A stretch of 64,000 bases of DNA from assembly GCA_038230215.1 (NCBI GenBank), contig JBBRNR010000006.1, forward strand, positions 62,001 to 126,000, in the 5' to 3' direction. This DNA is from DASVRZ01 sp038230215. GTDB lineage: Bacteria > Verrucomicrobiota > Verrucomicrobiia > Chthoniobacterales > DASVRZ01. Position 1 is the stretch's first letter. Each line of letters starts with the position of its first letter. The notes beneath the pieces are model-generated. The model made no database searches. It saw only the letters and a program-made list of their open reading frames with translations, and was not told where the DNA came from. A program made the translations under genes and the position numbers. Positions 57,264 to 64,000 of the stretch are shown here, piece by piece.

Positions 57264-58652
57264 TTATCGCGCGCCAGACCCTAGGAAGACTGCGGGAATG
57301 GTTTTCAGAAGGATTTTGAAGTCGAGCCAGAGCGACCAATTGTCGATGTAAGCCAGATCGAGCCGTACCCAGTCGTGAAAATTTTGCACTTCGCTGCGTC
57401 CGGAAATCTGCCAGAGACAGGTCAGTCCCGGCTTCACGCTCAGTCGGCGCCGATGCGAAGCCGTCTCGAACCGCGCCACTTCGTAGAGCGGCAGCGGACG
57501 CGGCCCGACCAGGCTCATGTCGCCCATCAGGACGTTCAAAAGCTGTGGAAGTTCATCCAGGCTGTATTTGCGCAAAAATCTCCCCAGAGGCGTGATTCGT
57601 GGATCCTGATCCATCTTAAAAACAGGGCCGCTCATTTGGTTCATGGTCTCCAATTCCGCCTTGCGCTGCTCCGCATTGGAATACATTGAGCGAAATTTAT
57701 ACATCGCAAACGGTTCCCCATGCCGACCTCCTCGCATTTGCCGGAAAATGACTACTCCAGGCGACGTCAGGCGGACCGCCAAAGCCACCAGCAAGAGCAC
57801 CGGCGCAAGTATCATTATCCCGAGCAGGGCACCCACAAAATCCACCAACGACTTCATGATCAGCGCCCAGGAAAGATCGGGTGTCGTACGAAACACTAGC
57901 ATTGGCTGCTCGCCAAAAAAATCAAAGGCCGGGCGCGCGATTGACGTCCTAATGAAATTCGCCAGCAACCACGCCTCCACGCCTTCCGCCTCGCAAGCCA
58001 TTATCGCCTCCTCGATGCGGTTCATGTGCACATGACCGCCCGCAAACAAGACGCGCCCCACGGAATGGCGATGCAGGCTTTCCACCAAGTCGCTGATAGG
58101 CTGCTTTTCGATGTCGATCTGCTCGACGACTTCGATACGGGCGGCTTGCTCCGGGCCGAAGCGCTCCAGAAGTTGCTTCATGTCGTGCGGCACTCCAACG
58201 AGTAGGATTTTTTCGCGATATTTCCCCTCCTCGCTGCCGCCTTTCAATTTTCTGACAATAAACGCCCGCTTCACCAACAGCAGGATCGTTCCTATCGCTC
58301 CGAATCCGAGAAACACCGCTCGGCTCGGCACCTCCAAATGGAAAAAAATCACGCAGCCCGCCACCAAAACCGCCATCCACAGTCCGGCCCGCGCGATCTC
58401 GCTAAGCGCGTGGCCGATATTTTTTTGCAACAACTGCCGGTAATATCCCTGCGTCTCTAGAAGCAACGGCCCAAACGGCATCATCAACATAATCAGCCAG
58501 AGAAACTGCCGGAAGGGCGGGATGGGATAAATGTCGAAATAGAGCGTCGCCCAATAGCGCAAATAATGAGCCAGCCAGAGGGATAAAACCAGAATGCCAG
58601 CGTCGCTCAGCTGGTTCATCTGTAGATTGATTTCTTGTCTGCGGCCGGTCAT
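57264..58652 (-). CDS. Exopolysaccharide polyprenyl glycosylphosphotransferase (WcaJ/PssY-like)
   Basis: 462 aa. Four or five N-terminal TM helices (about 15-120) and a CoA-binding-like Rossmann region ending near 250 (FDFFGEQPMLVFRTTPDLSWALI) precede one further TM hairpin (LLGIMILAPVLLLVALAVRLTSPG). The catalytic bacterial sugar transferase domain follows: MYKFRSMYSNAEQRKAELE, GRFLRKYSLDELPQLLNVLMGDMSLVGPRPLP and LSVKPGLTCLWQISGRSEV. It transfers a sugar 1-phosphate to undecaprenyl phosphate to start a repeat unit. The regulatory CoA-binding-like region is complete. It is divergent from aroD. Confidence 0.93.
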   Translation of the reverse strand: MTGRRQEINLQMNQLSDAGILVLSLWLAHYLRYWATLYFDIYPIPPFRQFLWLIMLMMPFGPLLLETQGYYRQLLQKNIGHALSEIARAGLWMAVLVAGCVIFFHLEVPSRAVFLGFGAIGTILLLVKRAFIVRKLKGGSEEGKYREKILLVGVPHDMKQLLERFGPEQAARIEVVEQIDIEKQPISDLVESLHRHSVGRVLFAGGHVHMNRIEEAIMACEAEGVEAWLLANFIRTSIARPAFDFFGEQPMLVFRTTPDLSWALIMKSLVDFVGALLGIMILAPVLLLVALAVRLTSPGVVIFRQMRGGRHGEPFAMYKFRSMYSNAEQRKAELETMNQMSGPVFKMDQDPRITPLGRFLRKYSLDELPQLLNVLMGDMSLVGPRPLPLYEVARFETASHRRRLSVKPGLTCLWQISGRSEVQNFHDWVRLDLAYIDNWSLWLDFKILLKTIPAVFLGSGAR

Positions 58653-58696
58653 GGTGGGGTCTTATCTATACTGCAAAAGCGGAGAACAAACACTAC

Positions 58697-59401
58697 ATGC
58701 CAGCCGATAGTTCAAGCCTTTTCCGAAAAAAACTGCCCCGGGTAGTAGCTACCATTAGCGAACGCGCTGGATGGGATTTGGCTAAAAAAATCGTTCCCGG
58801 CAATGACGCCGCCCCCGATTTTCTGGAAATACGCGCCGATCTGCTGTTGGAAGATTCAGCCCAGCTTCCAGGCGACATTGCCCAGCTTCCGCTGCCCGTC
58901 ATTCTCACTGTGCGCCATCCGTCCGAGGGGGGGCGGGGCCCGTGCGATGCGGCGAGTCGCATCGCGATCTATCAGCAACTTTGGAAAAACGCCGCTGCCA
59001 TTGATATCGAACTCGCCTCTGTGCCGGAACTTTCCCCGCTCATCGCCGCTGCCAAAGAAATGGGACTCGCCTGTATTTTCTCGTATCATCATTTCTCCGG
59101 CACTCCGCAACTCACCGAGCTTCAGGCGATGACAAAAACCGCGTCCGACTCCGGTGCCGATCTTTTTAAAGTCGCCACGGCCACCGACGACGTTTCGCAG
59201 CTTTCCACCCTGCTCACTTGGGTCGAGTCCGAGAAAAATCTTCCGGTCGCCGCCATGGGCATGGGTCGGTTTGGCAAAATCTCCCGCCCGCTCCTCGCCC
59301 AGATCGGATCGCAACTTAACTACGGCTACCTCGACGCCCCCGTCGTTTCCGGTCAATGGCCCGCCAGCGAACTCCGGCGCTTGATCGATTCCCTGCCTTA
59401 A
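58697..59401 (+). CDS. aroD: Type I 3-dehydroquinate dehydratase
   Basis: 234 aa. DFLEIRADLLL (substrate Glu-x-Arg), LTVRHPSEGGRG, IFSYHHF with the catalytic His, ADLFKVATATDD with the Schiff-base Lys and AAMGMGRFGKISRPL, then NYGYLDAPVVSGQWPASELRRL. These match AroD type I enzymes that dehydrate 3-dehydroquinate through a covalent imine. The gene is one base from the next transporter gene. It is not adjacent to aroF at 45186, so the shikimate genes are scattered. Confidence 0.94.
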   Translation: MPADSSSLFRKKLPRVVATISERAGWDLAKKIVPGNDAAPDFLEIRADLLLEDSAQLPGDIAQLPLPVILTVRHPSEGGRGPCDAASRIAIYQQLWKNAAAIDIELASVPELSPLIAAAKEMGLACIFSYHHFSGTPQLTELQAMTKTASDSGADLFKVATATDDVSQLSTLLTWVESEKNLPVAAMGMGRFGKISRPLLAQIGSQLNYGYLDAPVVSGQWPASELRRLIDSLP

Positions 59402-59402
59402 T

Positions 59403-60269
59403 TTGCCACTCATACTGCTCCCGCTCACCGCGTCGCTCGGCTACGCGCTGGCCAGCCTCGGCCTCAAGCGCTGCCTGCACTACGGCATCGGCGCGTGGCG
59501 AACGACATTCGTGGTCAATGTGATGGCAGGCGTGCTTTTTCTCCCGATGCTCTCTTTCGGCGGACATTGGCCGGGCTGGGAAAAAATCCACCAACCGCTC
59601 CTCGCTGGCCTCGGTTTCTTTATCGGTCAAATCTTCACCTTCCGCGCTATTGCTCGCGGCGATGTCTCGATTGTCACGCCGGTGCTCGGATTGAAATCCA
59701 TGCTCATTGCGGTGATTTGTGCGGTGGTTTTGCGGGAGCAGATTCCGCCCGGCTGGTGGCTGGCCTCAGCCCTCAGCGTCATCGCCGTTGCCTTGCTCGC
59801 AGATCGGACTCCAACTCGTATCAAAGCCGTTCAGGCCACGGTTTTACTCGCCTTCACGAGCGCCGTGGCGTTCTCCATCACCGACGTGCTGGTCCAGCGC
59901 TGGACGCCACTCTGGGGCGCTGGTTATTTCGTTCCAATCATGTTCGCCACTGTGGCACTCCTTTCATTTTTGCTCGTGCCACTTTTCATTCATCCGCTGC
60001 GCCAGATCCCCCGCGACGGCTGGAAATGGCTCCTCGGAGGCTCGTTCATGCTCTGCGCCCAGTCTCTTTTAATGGTCTGCGCCATCGGCATTTACGGGCA
60101 TGCGACGGCGGTGAACATCGTTTATAGCTGCCGTGGCGTCTGGACGATCGCGCTCGTCTGGATCGTGGGCCATTGGTTTGGAAATGACGAACGCCACGTC
60201 GGAAAGGTAATCCTCACCCGCCGTTTGATTGGTGCCGCTTTACTGGTGGTAGCGATTGCGTTGCTCTAA
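59403..60269 (+). CDS. EamA-like DMT-family transporter
   Basis: 288 aa from a TTG at 59403, one base after the aroD stop. The next in-frame ATG (59523) would remove the first helix, so TTG is preferred. About ten TM helices in two halves are predicted (FVVNVMAGVLFLPML; VSIVTPVLGLKSMLIAVICAVVLREQIP; FTSAVAFSITDVLVQ; NIVYSCRGVWTIALVWIVGHWFGNDERHV). The GLKSML and REQIP elements are the EamA-type repeat ends. The substrate is unknown; coupling to aroD could hint at an aromatic metabolite, which is speculation. It ends 4 bp inside the convergent cutA. Confidence 0.78.
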   Translation: MPLILLPLTASLGYALASLGLKRCLHYGIGAWRTTFVVNVMAGVLFLPMLSFGGHWPGWEKIHQPLLAGLGFFIGQIFTFRAIARGDVSIVTPVLGLKSMLIAVICAVVLREQIPPGWWLASALSVIAVALLADRTPTRIKAVQATVLLAFTSAVAFSITDVLVQRWTPLWGAGYFVPIMFATVALLSFLLVPLFIHPLRQIPRDGWKWLLGGSFMLCAQSLLMVCAIGIYGHATAVNIVYSCRGVWTIALVWIVGHWFGNDERHVGKVILTRRLIGAALLVVAIALL

Positions 60270-60613
60270 GCATCCAGCGACTTGCGCCAGTTGCCGAGGA
60301 GGACTTCGGAGCGCACCCAATTCAGATAAGAGGGCGCACCGTCCAGCACGTCGAGAAAGAGGCATTCCGCGACTTCAGCCGGATTCAACTCGATCAGGCG
60401 CTGCTGAAATTTGCCCCGATGAATTGTGGAAGTTTTGAAAATGGCAACGACTTCCGTTTGCTCGACGACACTTCCTTCCCAATGGTAAATCGACTCCGCG
60501 CCTGGCAGCAGATTTACACAAGCCGCAAGGTGTTCCTCCACCAAAGTGCGGGAAATCGTCCGCGCCGTTTCCAAGTCTGGGAAGGTGGCCAGCGCCACGA
60601 CGACACCCGTCAT
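60266..60613 (-). CDS. cutA: CutA family divalent cation tolerance protein
   Basis: 115 aa, standard CutA1 length. The pattern VVVALATFPDLETARTISRTLVEEHLAACVNLLPGAESIYHWEG includes the ACVN and SIYHW elements of the trimer, followed by EVVAIFKTSTIHRGKFQQRLIELNP and APSYLNWV. CutA forms very stable trimers linked to copper tolerance, but its action is unclear. It is 6 bp after mnmA on the same strand, likely co-transcribed, and its end overlaps the convergent EamA gene. Confidence 0.93.
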   Translation of the reverse strand: MTGVVVALATFPDLETARTISRTLVEEHLAACVNLLPGAESIYHWEGSVVEQTEVVAIFKTSTIHRGKFQQRLIELNPAEVAECLFLDVLDGAPSYLNWVRSEVLLGNWRKSLDA

Positions 60614-60619
60614 GACTTC

Positions 60620-61720
60620 CTAACTCGCCAGCGAAATCGCCGCCGGTTGACGACAAATCCAGCCGCCGCCGATGCAGACGTCACCCTGATAAAACACCGC
60701 CGCCTGCCCCGGCGTGACGGCTTTTTGCGGCTCGTGCAAGACGACGCGCGCCGTGCCATCGCCGTTCGGATACACCGTCGCGTCGGCTCCCGGATGCGCG
60801 TAACGGATTTTTACATTCACCTCAATTGGCTCGGTGATTTCGCCCCGGCTGACCCAGTTCACGCGATCCAGCTCAAACTCGGATGCGACCAAATCTTCCG
60901 CCTCGCCAACGATCACGCTGTTCGTCTCCGGGTCGATGTCGATCACGTAGATCGGACGCGGCGAGCCGCCGGGCAAACCTTTGCGCTGACCGATGGTAAA
61001 CATTTCGATGCCCTCGTGCTCCGCGATGAAATTGCCAGCCTTGTCGTAGATACCGCCGCGATGAAATTCTTTCTCGCCCAAGTGGCTGCGGAGAAAGGCT
61101 TTGTAGTCATTCCCGGGCACAAAACAAATTTCCTGGCTGTCCACTTTGTCAGCCACACGCAAGCCGAGCTGGCGGGCAATGGCGCGAATCTCCGGCTTCG
61201 ACATTCCGCCGAGTGGCGTGAGCGCGTGGGAGAGCTGATCCTGGTTCAGGCTGAAAAGAAAATACGATTGGTCCTTTTTCGGATCGACGCCTTTGCGGAG
61301 AACGGCGCGGTCGGCGTTGTGCTCAATGATCGTGTAATGGCCGGTCGCGATGTAGTCGCAGCCGAGCGCTTTTGCCTTGGTCCAGAGATTGCCAAACTTC
61401 AGCTTCTCATTGCACATCACGCACGGATTCGGCGTGCGGCCAGCCTGGTATTCGCTGGAAAAATAATCGATCACAAGTTGCTCGAACTGATTCGATTCAT
61501 CGACTACGTAATGCGGAATCCCCAAGGCGTGCGCCACGCCACGCGCGTCTGCGATGGCCGATGGTCCACAGCATTTGTCCTCGGCCCGCGACATGCAATC
61601 TTGCGGCCAGACTTTCATCGTTACACCGACGACATCATAGCCTTGTTCCTTGAGCAAATGGCCGCAGACGGAGCTGTCCACTCCGCCGCTCATGCCTAAG
61701 AGAACGCGCTTTTTTTCCAT
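60620..61720 (-). CDS. mnmA: tRNA-specific 2-thiouridylase MnmA
   Basis: 366 aa from the ATG at 61720 (MEKKRVLLGMSGGVDSSVCG), which contains the PP-loop SGGVDSS. NPCVMCNEKLKFG provides the first catalytic Cys, ATGHY the substrate loop, KDQSYFLFSLNQDQL, and SQEICFVPGNDYKAFLR the second Cys. The C-terminal domain has FTIGQRKGLPGGSPRPIYV and the terminal PGQAAVFYQGD. MnmA thiolates U34 of tRNA Lys, Glu and Gln. It depends on a sulfur relay, and the rhodanese/SufE pair elsewhere in the window could contribute. It is followed by cutA. Confidence 0.97.
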   Translation of the reverse strand: MEKKRVLLGMSGGVDSSVCGHLLKEQGYDVVGVTMKVWPQDCMSRAEDKCCGPSAIADARGVAHALGIPHYVVDESNQFEQLVIDYFSSEYQAGRTPNPCVMCNEKLKFGNLWTKAKALGCDYIATGHYTIIEHNADRAVLRKGVDPKKDQSYFLFSLNQDQLSHALTPLGGMSKPEIRAIARQLGLRVADKVDSQEICFVPGNDYKAFLRSHLGEKEFHRGGIYDKAGNFIAEHEGIEMFTIGQRKGLPGGSPRPIYVIDIDPETNSVIVGEAEDLVASEFELDRVNWVSRGEITEPIEVNVKIRYAHPGADATVYPNGDGTARVVLHEPQKAVTPGQAAVFYQGDVCIGGGWICRQPAAISLAS

Positions 61721-61780
61721 ATCGAGCGGCCAGATTAGCACGAAAAACCAGTCGAGTCACATGCGACTCTCTCCGCTATT

Positions 61781-62305
61781 TTAAGGCGCGATGAGATATT
61801 TTTTGATCGTCCCACTGCTCTCGCTAGCCGGAAAACGCGCGATAAACTGCCGTGCGACCTCATCTGCCTTCGCCGGATTTTTCAAAACCTCGGAATACAA
61901 ACTGGCCTGATTGTAGAGGCTGTGCTCGTGGTTGGCGTCCTGTTTTTGGGCGAGCTGATACTGCTCCATGGCGGCTTCGGGTCGATTGGAAAAACGATAG
62001 CAGTTTCCCAAGTCCGTCCTCACATCGGGATTGTCGAATCCGGCGGCGAGCGCTTTTTCGTAGGCCGAGATCGCTTCGCTCCAACGCTGGCGGTCGTAGA
62101 GCCAGTTGGCCGATTCCAACACCCCGGACGGCGGCATTTCCAGAGGCGCGGCAATGGGAGCGACGGTTGCATTGGGCTTGAAGACAGGCTCGGGCGTCTT
62201 TTGTCCGGTCAGCAGCCAAACCACGATTCCTCCGGTCAATGCAGAGGATAAAATCGCCACACCCATGCTCGCGAGCACGAGTTTTTTCGGAGTCCAGCCG
62301 TCCAT
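61781..62305 (-). CDS. Membrane-anchored TPR protein
   Basis: 174 aa from the ATG at 62305 (MDGWTPKKLVLASMGVAILS), one TM helix at about 9-31, a Pro-rich linker (KPNATVAPIAAPLEMPPSG) and three TPR units: ANWLYDRQRWSEAISAYEKALAAG, VRTDLGNCYRFSNRPEAAMEQYQ and YNQASLYSEVLKNPAKADEVARQF. It is predicted to be periplasmic apart from its N-terminus. It lies 4 bp downstream of hupE on the same strand. The role is probably to bind a protein partner at the envelope. Confidence 0.72.
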   Translation of the reverse strand: MDGWTPKKLVLASMGVAILSSALTGGIVVWLLTGQKTPEPVFKPNATVAPIAAPLEMPPSGVLESANWLYDRQRWSEAISAYEKALAAGFDNPDVRTDLGNCYRFSNRPEAAMEQYQLAQKQDANHEHSLYNQASLYSEVLKNPAKADEVARQFIARFPASESSGTIKKYLIAP

Positions 62306-62309
62306 TCTG

Positions 62310-62897
62310 CTAACTGGCCAGCAGGACCACGCCGCAGACCGCAATCGCGCCGCCCGCGAAACGAAGAAGCGACACTTTTTCGAGTCGGGTCAGAGTCAAA
62401 CCAAAGCCGATGCCCACGATGTGCAGTGCCGCCGTCGAAGCGAGAAACCCGAGGCCGTAAGTTAGCGCCGAAACATTCATCGGAGTTTCAGTCGCATGGG
62501 CGTGACCGTGCAAAATGGCAAACATTCCCACCACCGCTGCGCTCGCCCACAGAGGCAATTTCACCGCCGCGCTCACGAGCAACCCGAGCACCAGCACTGA
62601 GAGAGCGATGCCCGTTTCCACCTGCGGCAGGGCCATTCCCATCGCACCCAGAACGCCGCCGACCAACATCATGCTCACAAAGGAAAGCGGCACCATCCGC
62701 ACAGCGCGTCCGCCTCGTTGTGCTGCCCAAAGTCCCACGGCGATCATGGCGCAAATGTGATCCAGCCCCGTCACCGGATGCGCCGCGCCATGCAAAAATC
62801 CCGCGGCATGAAAGCCCGGATGCGCCTGCGCCAAAGCGGGGGCCAGCAGCAGTGAAAGAACCAGAAACAACCGGGATGAGGACGTGCGGTTTTGCAT
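62310..62897 (-). CDS. hupE: HupE/UreJ-family metal transporter
   Basis: 195 aa. A signal-like helix (LVLSLLLAPALAQA) precedes the HupE/UreJ hallmark HPGFHAAGFLHGAAHPVTGLDHICAMIAVGLWAA, rich in His. Another His cluster, LHGHAHATE, lies in the middle, and LASTAALHIVGIGFG near the end; six TM helices are predicted. Members are secondary permeases for nickel or cobalt that feed hydrogenase or urease. No hydrogenase or urease genes are within the window, so the metal's destination is not seen. Confidence 0.9.
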   Translation of the reverse strand: MQNRTSSSRLFLVLSLLLAPALAQAHPGFHAAGFLHGAAHPVTGLDHICAMIAVGLWAAQRGGRAVRMVPLSFVSMMLVGGVLGAMGMALPQVETGIALSVLVLGLLVSAAVKLPLWASAAVVGMFAILHGHAHATETPMNVSALTYGLGFLASTAALHIVGIGFGLTLTRLEKVSLLRFAGGAIAVCGVVLLAS

Positions 62898-62986
62898 GAT
62901 TTTTTTCTAGTCGTCGTTCGAGTCAGGGTCAAGTCTGGGGAAATCGGGGATTGATCTTGGTCGCCTCCTTCGCAAAGGTTAGCCGC

Positions 62987-63493
62987 ATGCAAACTGTTGG
63001 AATCGGATATGACGTTCACCGCCTCGTCGAAGGGCGGCGGCTCATCCTCGGCGGTGTGGAGATTCCTTACGCGCTCGGGCTCGACGGGCATTCCGACGCC
63101 GATGTGCTCTGCCATGCGATTGCAGACGCCATTCTCGGCGCGGCGGGGATGCGCGACATCGGCCATCATTTTCCTAACACCGACGAATCCATCCGCGGCA
63201 TCAGCAGCCTGGAAATTCTCAGTCGAGTTCAATTGTTATTAGCAACGCAACACCGGCGCATTGTTAACATCGACGCCACATTGATCGCCGAGGCGCCGAA
63301 GATCGCGCCTCATCTCGACGCCATGCAGACGGCCATCTCGCGCGTTCTTTTTTTACCCAAGGAACGCATCGGAATCAAGGCCACCACAAACGAATTGCTC
63401 GGCTTCCTCGGACGCAAGGAAGGCATCGCCGCCATGGCGGTTGCCAGCGTGGAAACGGTCCCAGAAAGACCAGAACCCATTGCCATCGCCTAA
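62987..63493 (+). CDS. ispF: 2-C-methyl-D-erythritol 2,4-cyclodiphosphate synthase
   Basis: 168 aa from the ATG at 62987 (MQTVGIGYDVHRLVEGRRL; Asp and His of the zinc site in DVH). GHSDADVLCHAIADAILGAAGMRDIGHHFPNTD gives the remaining zinc His and the phosphate loop. NIDATLIAEAPKI and GIKATTNELLGFLGRKEGIAAMAV complete the family. It forms MEcPP in the MEP isoprenoid pathway. The gene is 7 bp before cysS; ispF-cysS adjacency is common. Confidence 0.97.
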   Translation: MQTVGIGYDVHRLVEGRRLILGGVEIPYALGLDGHSDADVLCHAIADAILGAAGMRDIGHHFPNTDESIRGISSLEILSRVQLLLATQHRRIVNIDATLIAEAPKIAPHLDAMQTAISRVLFLPKERIGIKATTNELLGFLGRKEGIAAMAVASVETVPERPEPIAIA

Positions 63494-63500
63494 CATCGCA

Positions 63501-64000
63501 ATGCCGATCCAGTTTACTAACACGCTTTCCCGTTCGCTGGAGACCTTTGTTCCGCTCGATCCCGCTGGAAAAACCGTCCGCATCTACAGCTGTGGGCCAA
63601 CGGTTTACTCCTACGCGCACATCGGAAATTGTCGCGCCTACGTATTCGAAGATCTGCTGCAGCGGCACTTGGAGAATCGCGGTTACGACGTCCTCCGCGT
63701 CCTCAACATGACCGATGTGGACGACAAAACCATCCGCAATTCCCGCGCCGCCGGCGTCCCGCTGGCCGATTTCACCGCCGTCTATAAACAAGCCTTCCTC
63801 GACGATCTCGCCACACTTAACATAGAACCCGCGACTTGGAATCCGTCGGCCACCGAGCCACGCTACATTGCGAAAATGATCGAGATGATCGGCGAGCTTC
63901 TAGCTAAAGGCATCGCGTATCAAGCCGACGACCGCTCGGTTTATTTCCGGCTTTCGAAGTTTCCTAACTACGGAAAACTAGCTCATCTCAACCTCGATGA
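63501..64000 (+). CDS. cysS: Cysteinyl-tRNA synthetase (3' partial)
   Basis: The first 166 codons are in the window from the ATG at 63501 (MPIQFTNTLSRSLETFVPLD). CGPTVYSYAHIGNCRAYVFEDLL has the zinc Cys and the HIGN form of the HIGH motif. VLNMTDVDDKTI is the cysteine-binding strand, and the frame is open to the end of the window at LAHLNLD. The KMSKS motif and anticodon domain lie outside. It attaches cysteine to tRNA-Cys. Confidence 0.96.
   Translation, partial: MPIQFTNTLSRSLETFVPLDPAGKTVRIYSCGPTVYSYAHIGNCRAYVFEDLLQRHLENRGYDVLRVLNMTDVDDKTIRNSRAAGVPLADFTAVYKQAFLDDLATLNIEPATWNPSATEPRYIAKMIEMIGELLAKGIAYQADDRSVYFRLSKFPNYGKLAHLNLD

Overview
The window looks like a chromosomal segment of a Verrucomicrobiota bacterium, probably an environmental relative of the Spartobacteria/Chthoniobacter group. 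The evidence is a five-gene pilus-like cluster matching the Akkermansia Amuc_1098-Amuc_1102 arrangement, an exosortase/EpsI pair inside a polysaccharide locus, menaquinone synthesis by the futalosine route (mqnC), diderm envelope genes (bamA, skp/ompH, lpxD, kdsD) and a moderately GC-rich, densely packed gene layout. This assignment is inference from gene content; no rRNA is present.

Region 1 (1-7.1 kb) is an 'rSAM/selenodomain' or arsenosugar-type neighbourhood: the 3' end of an ArsS-like radical SAM protein, a TIGR04283-type glycosyltransferase, a MerA-like flavin disulfide reductase, a TVP38/TMEM64 membrane protein and a DUF547 protein on the plus strand. Facing them are an alpha/beta hydrolase lipoprotein, a SelD-N-terminal-like flavoprotein, a TIGR04282-type transferase and a broken rhodanese gene. 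Region 2 (7.4-19.1 kb) is mostly housekeeping (mtgA, pdxJ, purH, lpxD, skp, bamA, mqnC, xylB), plus a membrane-anchored predicted pseudokinase with TPRs. Region 3 (19.2-28.6 kb) holds a glyoxalase-fold protein, a BrnT/BrnA-type toxin-antitoxin pair, an exopolysaccharide/exosortase operon with four glycosyltransferase genes (one a WecG-GT4 fusion), a secreted protein of unknown function and tRNA-Gly(TCC).

Region 4 (28.6-35.6 kb) has a DMT transporter, a rhodanese-type sulfurtransferase next to SufE, a beta-barrel protein, an L,D-transpeptidase, the rpsB-tsf operon, kdsD and an EF-P whose loop tip is Asn. Region 5 (35.6-38.9 kb) is accessory DNA: an AAA ATPase/RloB pair resembling AbiL-type defence, a long 21-bp tandem repeat array that ends exactly at the stop codon of an unrecognised gene, and that gene itself. 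Region 6 (39-49.3 kb) contains miaB, an LRR protein, a release-factor-like protein with GGK in place of GGQ, recA, a histidine phosphatase, and aroF-rnd-rho-coaE.

Region 7 (49.3-58.7 kb) is the pilus-like machine (secretin, PilP-position protein, Amuc_1100-like PilO, a fused PilM-PilN protein and an Amuc_1102-like protein), preceded by a UDP-xylose synthase and a polyprenyl glycosylphosphotransferase. Region 8 (58.7-64 kb) is housekeeping: aroD, an EamA transporter, cutA, mnmA, a TPR protein, hupE, ispF and the start of cysS.

The observations most worth following are the PilM-PilN fusion in the Amuc_1100 locus, the 21-bp heptad-coding repeat array beside the RloA/RloB pair, the arsenosugar/selenodomain cluster with its decayed rhodanese, the pseudokinase-TPR protein, the WecG-GT4 fusion, the EF-P with an Asn tip and the GGK release-factor homologue.
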